Shown here: positions 54,457 to 64,000 of the stretch, one piece after another
Layout of the letters: the number at the start of each line of letters is the position of its first letter
Position numbering within the stretch: position 1 is the first letter of the stretch
From: Rossellomorea vietnamensis
GTDB taxonomy: Bacteria; Bacillota; Bacilli; Bacillales; Bacillaceae_B
Direction of reading: 5' to 3'
DNA length: 64,000 bases
Assembly (NCBI RefSeq): GCF_001305855.1
Contig: NZ_LIXZ01000003.1
Span: 124,001-188,000 of the forward strand
The notes under the pieces: generated by a model
Told to the model about the DNA's origin: nothing
The model's database searches: none
The model's input: only the letters and a program-made list of their open reading frames with translations
Made by a program: the position numbers and the translations under genes

Positions 54457-54511
54457 ATTATAGTTGAAAAAATTACCTATTACAATAGGTTTTTGCGTAT
54501 TTTCAGAATGT
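54457..54511 (-). promoter_or_regulatory. hom promoter with palindromic operator over -35 and CodY-like box
   Basis: Minus strand: TTGTAA (54480-54485), 17 bases, TATAAT (54457-54462), a good sigma-A promoter. ACCTAT-TGTA-ATAGGT (54475-54490) is a perfect palindrome laid over the -35 box, a likely repressor operator. Just upstream TACATTCTGAAAATA (54497-54511) agrees with the CodY consensus at 11 of 15 positions. Confidence 0.65.
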
Positions 54512-54579
54512 AAGAGCTTACAATCTTCATAGATGAGGAGAATTGCTTTTAATTAAATCCACCGCTTATAAACAGAGGA

Positions 54580-54614
54580 CCGCTCCCAACTACTCACGCA
54601 GTTAAGAGCCGTCC
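54580..54614 (-). terminator. Terminator of the ilv-leu operon
   Basis: GGAC-G-GCTC, two T-G pairs and AACT pair with their counterparts around an eight-base loop, six bases after the ilvA stop codon; T run after it is poor (TCTGTTTATAA). It separates the ilv-leu operon from hom. Confidence 0.65.
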
Positions 54615-54619
54615 CATCT

Positions 54620-55603
54620 TTACACAATATGATGCAGCTGTCTGGCCATCTTGGACAAATCGCGGTAAACAGGGATTTTACTCGGATCGGCGTTCCCGCC
54701 ACTGATGACGCAGCCCACCCTCTTACCCTGTACCTTGACTTTTTGACACATGGCTGCCGCTAAGGATGCGGCTCCCGCTCCTTCGACGAGGGTTTTCTCC
54801 CGTTGAAGCATGAACATGATGCTATAGGAGATTTCTTCATCGGTCACGGTGACCATGTCGTCCACATACTTCCGGATGATCGGAAACGTAAGCTCTCCCG
54901 GCTTCTTGACGAGTATCCCGTCTGCAATGGTATGAACATGCTCAAGTGAACCTTTATTGCTTCCTGTAAAAAAGTTATACGTAGCCGGCGCTCCCAGTGC
55001 CTGCACGCCGACAATTTGCACGCGGGGATTAAAGGCTTTCACGGCCAGTGCCATCCCTGCCAGCAGACCGCCTCCACCGACGGGGACGAGAATCATGTCT
55101 AAATCACTGAGCTGTTGAAGCATTTCCAGTGCGACTGTCCCTTGTCCAGCCATCACTTTATGATCATCAAATGCATGAACATACGTCGAGCCTTTTTTGA
55201 TTTTCTCCTCAAGTGCTGCCCCGTAGGCTTCCTGATAGGTGTCTCCAGTCAAAACGATTTCAGCTCCGTAATGTTTCGTTGCCGCAACTTTAGTAGAAGG
55301 CGTCCGTTTCGGCATGAAGATTTTTGAAGGGACCCCGCGCTTAGAAGCAGCCAGCGCTACTCCTTGGGCATGATTTCCTGCAGACGCAGCAATGATGCCC
55401 CTCCCTGCTTCTTCTTCAGACAATGACATGATTTTATTCATGGCGCCCCTTACTTTGAAGGAACCTGTCCGCTGCAGGTTCTCCATTTTCAAATAGATCT
55501 CTCCACCAGTAAACGCATTCAGCGTTGACGATTGCTTTAACGGTGTTCGATGCACCTGATGACTGATTCTTTCCATTGCTTCTACCACTTCAGTGTTATC
55601 CAT
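54620..55603 (-). CDS. ilvA: Threonine dehydratase, short form without regulatory domain
   Basis: 327 residues. PLP lysine at 50 in RTGSFKVRGAMNKI, the glycine loop PVGGGGLLAGMAL and CVISGGNADPSK are intact. It deaminates threonine to 2-oxobutanoate for isoleucine. It ends right after the catalytic domain; biosynthetic IlvA has a C-terminal ACT-like region for isoleucine inhibition (about 420 residues in Bacillus subtilis). Its length is that of TdcB-type enzymes. It overlaps leuD by one base (TAATG), so it is the last gene of the ilv-leu operon. Confidence 0.85.
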   Translation of the reverse strand: MDNTEVVEAMERISHQVHRTPLKQSSTLNAFTGGEIYLKMENLQRTGSFKVRGAMNKIMSLSEEEAGRGIIAASAGNHAQGVALAASKRGVPSKIFMPKRTPSTKVAATKHYGAEIVLTGDTYQEAYGAALEEKIKKGSTYVHAFDDHKVMAGQGTVALEMLQQLSDLDMILVPVGGGGLLAGMALAVKAFNPRVQIVGVQALGAPATYNFFTGSNKGSLEHVHTIADGILVKKPGELTFPIIRKYVDDMVTVTDEEISYSIMFMLQREKTLVEGAGAASLAAAMCQKVKVQGKRVGCVISGGNADPSKIPVYRDLSKMARQLHHIV

Positions 55604-56217
55604 TAAATTCCCAAGTCACTCACCTCATATTTTTTTTCGTAGTCTTCGATATGTGTACCGTAATGCAAAGTTAAATCGATTTCATCCAGACCCTTCAGAA
55701 GCATCGTTTTCCAATAAGGATCAATGTCAAAGGAGACACGCAGTCCCTCGGAATCGCAGATAGTCTGGTGCTCAAGGGATACTTCGATTTTATATAAATC
55801 TACTTGACTCTCATTCTTCATAAGAGCATCGACTGTTTTTTCATCCAGTTGAATCGGCAGGATTCCATTCTTTAAACAATTGTTATAAAAAATGTCCGCG
55901 AAGCTCTTCGCGATGATTACCTGAAATCCATAGTCCTGAAGGGCCCAGGGTGCATGTTCCCGGGAAGACCCGCACCCGAAATTCTTTCCGCCGAGGAGAA
56001 TCTCAGAATCCCGGTATTTTTGGGTATCCAATAAGAAGTCATGTCTGAGGGACTTCCCGTCGTCTTCAAACCGCCAATGGTAAAATAGGTACTGACCGAA
56101 TCCTTTACGCTCGATCCTTTTCAAGAATTGTTTCGGTATGATTTGATCCGTGTCTACATTGTCTCTCCTGAGAGGAAATACACTGGCTTCCACATGATTG
56201 ATTGCCACCCTTTTCAC
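55603..56217 (-). CDS. leuD: 3-isopropylmalate dehydratase small subunit
   Basis: 204 residues. NVDTDQIIPKQFLKRIE and FGCGSSREHAPWALQDYG are the characteristic swivel-domain motifs. It forms the active enzyme with LeuC, isomerising 2- to 3-isopropylmalate. It follows leuC by three bases with AGGAGGTGAAAAGG ahead of the ATG. Confidence 0.97.
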   Translation of the reverse strand: MKRVAINHVEASVFPLRRDNVDTDQIIPKQFLKRIERKGFGQYLFYHWRFEDDGKSLRHDFLLDTQKYRDSEILLGGKNFGCGSSREHAPWALQDYGFQVIIAKSFADIFYNNCLKNGILPIQLDEKTVDALMKNESQVDLYKIEVSLEHQTICDSEGLRVSFDIDPYWKTMLLKGLDEIDLTLHYGTHIEDYEKKYEVSDLGI

Positions 56218-56220
56218 CTC

Positions 56221-57636
56221 CTATGAAATTGGCATTTTTTCAAGCTTACGTACGTCAGTCAATTTTCCGGTCACGGCAGCCGCTGCTGCCATGGAAGGAC
56301 TCAGTAAATGGGTTCTTGATCCATTTCCCTGCCTGCCTTCAAAGTTCCGGTTGGAAGTCGATGCACAGCGTTTGCCGGGTGGAACGATGTCGTCATTCAT
56401 GGCCAGGCACATGCTGCAGCCCGCTTCCCTCCACTCAAAACCAGCTTCTTTAAAGATCGTATCCAAGCCTTCCTCTTCTGCCTTTTTCTTCACTTTAAAC
56501 GAGCCGGGAACAACCAAAGCGGTGACGCCCTGCTTTACACTGTATCCTTTCACCACTTCAGCGGCCGCCCTCAAGTCACTCAAGCGTGAATTCGTACAAG
56601 AACCGATAAATACATAATCAACCTCGATGTCCTCGATTCTCATTCCGGATTCAAGCCCCATATAGTGAAGCGCCCGCTCCACCCCTTCCCTTTCAGAAGG
56701 GTCCACGTACTCATCCGGGTGAGGGACGGACCTTGAAATTCCTGCTCCCATCCCCGGATTCGTCCCCCATGTCACATGAGGTTCGATTTCTTCACCCCTC
56801 ACCTCGATTCTATGATCATAGGTGGCGTCACGATCGCTTGTCAGGGATTTCCACTCTTCCTTGCACTGTTGGAACGATTTGTTCTTAGGAAGGTATTCCC
56901 TTCCCTCTAAATAGTCAAAGGTCGTTTCGTCGGGACTGATCAATCCGGCTTTCGCACCTGCTTCAATGCTCATATTACAGACGGTCATTCTTTCTTCCAT
57001 GGACAGATTGCGAATCACGTCTCCCGTGAATTCGATGACATATCCGGTCCCGAATCCCACTCCATAGGTGGAAATGATGTTCAGGATGACGTCTTTTGCC
57101 GTGACACCGAATCCGAGTTCCCCGGACACCTCCACTTGAAGTGTCCGGGGCTTTGATTGCCAGAGGGTCTGGGTCGCCAGTACATGCTCCACTTCACTCG
57201 TCCCGATTCCAAAGGCGAGTGCCCCGAACGCACCATGGGTTGAAGTATGGCTGTCTCCGCACACAATCGTTTTCCCCGGTTGGGTCAGACCCAGTTCAGG
57301 ACCGATGACGTGGACGATACCTTGATCGGGATGATGGATGTCGGCAAGGGCGACGCCGAATTCTTCACAGTTTTTCTTCAACGTCTCCATTTGCAGTCTG
57401 GCGATCTCATCTCTGACAATGTGACGCTCTCTTGTCGGAACGTTGTGGTCCATGGTCGCGTAAGTCAGGTCCGGTCTCCGCAGCTTGCGTTCTTTCAAGC
57501 GCAGCCCCTCGAATGCCTGGGGGGACGTTACTTCATGTACAAGGTGAAGATCGATATATAATAAATCCGGCTTGCCCTTTTCCCTGTGTACGATGTGTTT
57601 TTCCCATATCTTTTCGATGATATTTTTCCCTGCCAT
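56221..57636 (-). CDS. leuC: 3-isopropylmalate dehydratase large subunit
   Basis: 471 residues from ATG with AGGAGGGAGTTC; a frame reaching 57771 would overlap leuB and has no site. The Fe-S cluster cysteines are in FIGSCTNSR and [31 protein letters not shown] is intact. Works with LeuD. It carries a full 14-base repeat copy at 56721-56734, read as Arg-Ser-Val-Pro. Confidence 0.97.
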   Translation of the reverse strand: MAGKNIIEKIWEKHIVHREKGKPDLLYIDLHLVHEVTSPQAFEGLRLKERKLRRPDLTYATMDHNVPTRERHIVRDEIARLQMETLKKNCEEFGVALADIHHPDQGIVHVIGPELGLTQPGKTIVCGDSHTSTHGAFGALAFGIGTSEVEHVLATQTLWQSKPRTLQVEVSGELGFGVTAKDVILNIISTYGVGFGTGYVIEFTGDVIRNLSMEERMTVCNMSIEAGAKAGLISPDETTFDYLEGREYLPKNKSFQQCKEEWKSLTSDRDATYDHRIEVRGEEIEPHVTWGTNPGMGAGISRSVPHPDEYVDPSEREGVERALHYMGLESGMRIEDIEVDYVFIGSCTNSRLSDLRAAAEVVKGYSVKQGVTALVVPGSFKVKKKAEEEGLDTIFKEAGFEWREAGCSMCLAMNDDIVPPGKRCASTSNRNFEGRQGNGSRTHLLSPSMAAAAAVTGKLTDVRKLEKMPIS

Positions 57637-57736
57637 GAACTCCCTCCTGATTTGGTAAGATTTTATTTCGATGAAGAGCGAGTCGTCGTTGATTCCTGCT
57701 CCGGTCACCTTCGTTTTAATACGGTGAAATTCTCTA

Positions 57737-58849
57737 TTACAAGTACGCTGCCAGGATGGAAGACAGGGCATGATCCGCTTCCAGACGCTCTACGACCAGT
57801 TGACTCATGGCACCCGTTCCGACGACGGTTCCGCGTCCCATCGTCCACAGGTCTCCTGTCCGGTAGCCTGCATTCAGCACTTCCTGGACCCCCATTTCGA
57901 TCATTTCCGCTTCTTCTTTCAAGCCGAAGGAATGACGCAGCATCATGGCAACCGATAGGATCATAGCGAGTGGATTGGCTTTTCCTTTTCCGGCGATATC
58001 AGGGGCTGATCCGTGAACGGGTTCGTAAAGTCCGAATGAGTCCCCTCTTAAACTGGCGGAAGGAAGCATTCCAAGTGAGCCTGTGATCATGGAGGCTTCG
58101 TCGCTCAGGATATCCCCGAACATGTTCTCGGTCACGAGCACATCGAATTGTTTCGGCTGATACATCAGCTTCATGGCTGCGACATCCACAAGCATGTGTT
58201 CGACTTCTACATCCGGGTATTCAGCCGCCACTTCATTTACGACTTCCCTCCACATTCGACTCGTTTCCAGAACGTTTGCCTTGTCGACGGACGTTAGTTT
58301 TTTCTTGCGCTTTTGAGCCAGCTTGAATGCCTTGTGAACGATCCGTTCGATTTCACTTTTTTCATATACAAGGGTGTCGACGGCTACTTCATCCCGTTTT
58401 CCCTGGCGACCGGACGGCTGACCGAAGTACAATCCTCCCGTCAGTTCTCTGACAATCACCAAATCTACTTCTTCAACAATCTCCCGTTTGAGGGGGGATG
58501 CCCCCAGTAAACTTTCAAAAGCCTTCACCGGGCGCAGATTTGCGAAAAGGTCGAACTCTTTTCTGATGGCCAGGAGTCCTTTTTCAGGACGGATTTCTTT
58601 CGGAAGGTGCTCCCACTTCGGTCCTCCGACTGCCCCTAATAGAACGGCATCGCTCGCTTTACAAAGCTTGATTGTTTCAGGAGGTAACGGTGTACCGAAG
58701 CGATCAACGGCCGCTCCGCCGATGAAACCTTTCTCCACTTCGAATTCATGACCGAACCAATCACCCACTGCCTTCAGTACTTCTAATGCCCCGTCCATAA
58801 TCTCTTGACCGATACCGTCTCCTGGTAGTACAACGATTTTTTTCTTCAT
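57737..58849 (-). CDS. leuB: 3-isopropylmalate dehydrogenase
   Basis: 370 residues from the ATG after AGGAGGTAATTCTA (the frame extends to 58897 without a site). [25 protein letters not shown] and the metal/NAD region [13 protein letters not shown] with [13 protein letters not shown] are complete. It oxidises and decarboxylates 3-isopropylmalate to the leucine keto acid. Confidence 0.97.
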   Translation of the reverse strand: MKKKIVVLPGDGIGQEIMDGALEVLKAVGDWFGHEFEVEKGFIGGAAVDRFGTPLPPETIKLCKASDAVLLGAVGGPKWEHLPKEIRPEKGLLAIRKEFDLFANLRPVKAFESLLGASPLKREIVEEVDLVIVRELTGGLYFGQPSGRQGKRDEVAVDTLVYEKSEIERIVHKAFKLAQKRKKKLTSVDKANVLETSRMWREVVNEVAAEYPDVEVEHMLVDVAAMKLMYQPKQFDVLVTENMFGDILSDEASMITGSLGMLPSASLRGDSFGLYEPVHGSAPDIAGKGKANPLAMILSVAMMLRHSFGLKEEAEMIEMGVQEVLNAGYRTGDLWTMGRGTVVGTGAMSQLVVERLEADHALSSILAAYL

Positions 58850-58910
58850 TAGAATTACCTCCTGTTTTATGGGTTTAGGAGGAGTCTTGAAGTTCAAGGC
58901 CCCCCGTTGG

Positions 58911-61515
<2,605 letters not shown>

Positions 61516-61532
61516 TTATAAATGTGGAGCTT

Positions 61533-62057
61533 CTAATTCACGATTGAATACTGCTTCAGATCCGTGACCGATTTTCCATTTCCCCTGGCAAAAGCCGTGA
61601 TGCCTGTACGGGCGATTTCCTTGATGCCATAAGGTCTTAATAGATCGATGATGGCTTCTATCTTGGATGTCTCCCCCGTTACCTGCACCGTCACGCTGTC
61701 CCTGGCCACATCAATGATGGCAGCTCTAAAGGGTTCCACGATTCCATTGATTTCCGACCTGGTCTGTCCTGTGCTCAGCACCTTGATGAGTGCGAGCTCC
61801 CTGGCGACGACTCCTTGATCTGTGATGTCGGAAACCTTGAGGACATCGATCTGTTTATGGAGCTGCTTTAACAGCTGTTCGATTTTGCGATCGTCCTCTA
61901 CATTGACGACGAAGGTCATCCTTGAAATTCCTTCCGTTTCTGTATATCCGACCGAAATACTTTCGATGTTGAACTGACGCTTTGTAAACAATCCGGTCAC
62001 CCGGTTCAAGACACCGCTCCGGTTATGAACAAGGGCGGTTACAATCCGTTTCCTCAT
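61533..62057 (-). CDS. ilvN: Acetolactate synthase small subunit
   Basis: 174 residues from the ATG that overlaps the ilvB stop (ATGA). N-terminal ACT domain ([19 protein letters not shown]) for valine feedback and a C-terminal ALS-ss domain ending [16 protein letters not shown]. It regulates and supports the IlvB catalytic subunit. Named ilvH in Bacillus subtilis. Confidence 0.96.
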   Translation of the reverse strand: MRKRIVTALVHNRSGVLNRVTGLFTKRQFNIESISVGYTETEGISRMTFVVNVEDDRKIEQLLKQLHKQIDVLKVSDITDQGVVARELALIKVLSTGQTRSEINGIVEPFRAAIIDVARDSVTVQVTGETSKIEAIIDLLRPYGIKEIARTGITAFARGNGKSVTDLKQYSIVN

Positions 62058-63775
62058 GGTTTCACCCCTAACATTTCGTGTAATCCTTTTCCTGGAGCCA
62101 CCATCGGGTAGACATTTTCCTTCGGATTCACCCAGCAATCGATGAGCACGGGTTCATCACTTGTTAAGGCTTCTTTTAACACAGTATCCACTTCCTCCTG
62201 GGTCTTCACTTTGTACCCCTTGATCCCATATGATTCGGCCAGCTTCACAAAATCAGGCTGGGTGGAGAACACCGATTGCGAATACCTCTTTTCGAAGAAG
62301 GTTTCCTGCCACTGTCTCACCATTCCAAGTGTCCCGTTATTGAGAAGGACCACTTTAACAGGAAGGTTCAGCTCTTTCAGGAGAACAAGCTCCTGGAGAG
62401 TCATCTGGAATCCCCCATCTCCTACAAACGCAACCACCGTATTGTCGGGATTGGCGAGCTGTGCTCCGATGGCTGCGGGGAATCCGAATCCCATCGTGCC
62501 GAGTCCTCCGGATGTGACCCAGTTATTCGGCTTTTTAAAAGAATAGTATTGTGCCGCCCACATTTGATGCTGTCCCACATCCGTTGTGACGACGGCTTCG
62601 CCATTCGTCATTTCGTACACCTGCTCGATCAACCGCTGAGGGGATAACACATCATGAGCCTGGTTATACCAGAAAGGATATTCCTTTTTATATGACTGAA
62701 GGTGCTGATGCCAGGCATCAAAATCAGGCTTCTCGGTCTCATGCTGAAGGAGTCTGGCAAGCGCCTGTTTCGCATCGGCTACGATCGGGATCTGTGTTTC
62801 AACGTTCTTCCCGATCTCAGCAGGGTCGATGTCGATATGCACCACTTTGGCCCTTGGTGCAAAGGTAGCAAGATTCCCTGTTAACCTGTCATCAAAACGG
62901 GCACCGATATTAATGAGCAAGTCGCATTCATGGAGGGCCATATTACTTGCATAACACCCGTGCATCCCTGCCATGCCAAGAAAAAGGGAATGGTCTGCAG
63001 GGAATCCCCCTAATCCCAATAAGGTGTGAACCACCGGGATGTCATATTGTTCAGCGAACGTCCTCAATTCCTCGGTCGCCTTTCCATGGAGGACTCCCGC
63101 ACCCGCTAAGATGACGGGCTGTTTCGAAACCTTGATCGCATCCACCAGTTTTTTGATTTGGAGGGGATTAGGTTGGAAATTAGGCTGATACCCAGGGAGA
63201 TCCATCTCCACTTCATGAACGGGATACGCTTGCTGCAGAGTCAAGTCTTTCGGAATATCTACGAGTACCGGTCCCGGCCTGCCCGTTGACGCAATGTGAA
63301 AAGCTTCCTTCACAATCCTCGGTAAATCTTTGAGATCCCGTACCTGGTAATTATGCTTTGTGATCGGCATCGTAATGCCTACAACGTCCGCTTCCTGGAA
63401 TGCGTCGGTTCCGATCACCCCTGAAGCCACCTGCCCGGTGAAGACGACCAGAGGCAGTGAGTCCATCATGGCATCAGCGATCCCTGTCACGAGATTCGTT
63501 GCACCGGGTCCTGAAGTGGCGATGACCACACCCGGTTTTCCCGATACCCTGGCGTATCCTTCCGCCGCGTGGATGGCCCCCTGCTCATGACGGGCGAGTA
63601 CGTGCTTGATCGGGGCTTTGTAAAGAGCATCGTAAATCGGCAAGACCGCTCCTCCAGGATACCCAAACAGAATCTCAACCTTTTCCTCCTTCAACGACTT
63701 CATGAGCATATCAGCACCGTTGACATATTCCGCCAGTTTCTGTGAAGCCAGTTCTGCCTCTACCTTCGCTCTCAT
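62054..63775 (-). CDS. ilvB: Acetolactate synthase large subunit
   Basis: 573 residues, a thiamine diphosphate enzyme. [18 protein letters not shown] with the catalytic Glu in [18 protein letters not shown], and the cofactor motif [29 protein letters not shown]. It condenses two pyruvates, or pyruvate and 2-oxobutanoate. First gene of the operon, with AAAGGAGGAGATAGGC and the T-box leader upstream. Confidence 0.97.
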   Translation of the reverse strand: MRAKVEAELASQKLAEYVNGADMLMKSLKEEKVEILFGYPGGAVLPIYDALYKAPIKHVLARHEQGAIHAAEGYARVSGKPGVVIATSGPGATNLVTGIADAMMDSLPLVVFTGQVASGVIGTDAFQEADVVGITMPITKHNYQVRDLKDLPRIVKEAFHIASTGRPGPVLVDIPKDLTLQQAYPVHEVEMDLPGYQPNFQPNPLQIKKLVDAIKVSKQPVILAGAGVLHGKATEELRTFAEQYDIPVVHTLLGLGGFPADHSLFLGMAGMHGCYASNMALHECDLLINIGARFDDRLTGNLATFAPRAKVVHIDIDPAEIGKNVETQIPIVADAKQALARLLQHETEKPDFDAWHQHLQSYKKEYPFWYNQAHDVLSPQRLIEQVYEMTNGEAVVTTDVGQHQMWAAQYYSFKKPNNWVTSGGLGTMGFGFPAAIGAQLANPDNTVVAFVGDGGFQMTLQELVLLKELNLPVKVVLLNNGTLGMVRQWQETFFEKRYSQSVFSTQPDFVKLAESYGIKGYKVKTQEEVDTVLKEALTSDEPVLIDCWVNPKENVYPMVAPGKGLHEMLGVKP

Positions 63776-63810
63776 TGCCTATCTCCTCCTTTATTACTTT
63801 TTCTTTCAAA

Positions 63811-64000
63811 CAAAAAAGACCTTTCCACCCACTACGACAGAGTTCATCTTTCGCAGGGGCGAAAAGGCCTTACTTCCTTTCCACGGTACCACCCTAGTTC
63901 AGAGACACCGAAGCATCTCCCTTTGCAGGCCGATCGGTTTCACCGGCCTTTGTTTTTGTAACGAGTATCATCTACTCGATCGTTCCTACTTACACGGTTC
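63811..64000 (-). promoter_or_regulatory. T-box leader of the ilv-leu operon, 5' part beyond the window
   Basis: The T-box sequence AGGGTGGTACCGTGG is at 63881-63895 (minus strand). The antiterminator can form between AGGG-GGAAAGG and CCTTTTCGCCCCT; the competing terminator pairs GGCCTTTTCGCCCC with GGGTGGAAAGGTC and ends in TTTTTTG at 63811. Upstream a stem III-like hairpin (GGCCGGTG-AAACCG-ATCGGCC) and a stem with CGAGTA/TACTCG, probably stem II, are seen. The specifier loop of stem I lies off the right edge, so the tRNA cannot be read; leucine is expected from known ilv-leu leaders. Confidence 0.95.

Noticed and set aside
54580-54614. Extra copy of the GGTCCGTCCC repeat in the ilvA terminator
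   Set aside because: GGACCGCTCC and GCCGTCCC parts look similar but differ in several bases; kept only as a terminator.

Overview
The window reads as chromosome of a spore-forming Bacillaceae bacterium. The evidence is strong GGAGG-type ribosome binding sites, Rho-independent terminators after most operons, a Lia cell-envelope stress operon, a SwrC/YerO pair, a YkvU/SpoVB-like flippase, a gamma-type spore-protein-like ORF and a T-box-controlled ilv-leu operon. Gene families and order suit the Bacillus/Rossellomorea group; the genus is inference. I see no rRNA, tRNA, CRISPR array, prophage or intact insertion sequence.

Layout, left to right. 1-2.3 kb: a three-gene membrane operon (GDPD-type membrane domain, DUF4129, DUF4350), cut by the left edge. 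2.5-6.2 kb: liaI-liaH-liaF-liaS-liaR without liaG. 6.3-12.6 kb: pepF, a TspO/MBR-like gene, a 44-residue spore-protein-like ORF, a cation/proton antiporter with an RCK tail and a flippase. 12.7-19.8 kb: a beta-glucoside regulon (GH30, GH1, two ABC permeases, a binding lipoprotein, a LacI repressor) with three matching palindromic operators and no ATPase gene. 19.9-24.1 kb: swrC and divergent yerO with three operators. 24.2-29.0 kb: an SDR protein, three tiny unknown ORFs, and a two-gene unit pairing an ATP-grasp enzyme with a 654-residue protein with Cys/His/Asn motifs. 29.2-34.1 kb: a YebC-family gene, then gntP-gntK with a divergent RpiR-type regulator. 34.2-40.5 kb: a class III aminotransferase and a YjiH transporter behind a sigma-54 promoter, the sigma-54 activator, and divergent kynU-kynB. 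40.6-50.6 kb: a UvrD-like helicase, a gene-poor patch, a GNAT acetyltransferase, an amidohydrolase, a YfmL helicase, an orphan histidine kinase and an NhaP-type antiporter. 50.7-64 kb: an AbrB-like protein, hom-thrC-thrB, and ilvB-ilvN-ilvC-leuA-leuB-leuC-leuD-ilvA led by a T-box. The last two operons together cover threonine, isoleucine, valine and leucine synthesis from aspartate semialdehyde and pyruvate.

Two signals go beyond ordinary gene content. First, the decamer GGTCCGTCCC occurs 15 times on the two strands. Eight copies form four inverted pairs that serve as terminators, six lie inside genes in different frames, and one stands alone; this resembles the layout of DNA uptake sequences. 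Second, in the gene-poor patch near 44.1 kb two tandem ~100-nt units share loops and fold into the same stems with compensatory base changes, indicating a structured RNA read on the + strand that I cannot assign to a known family.
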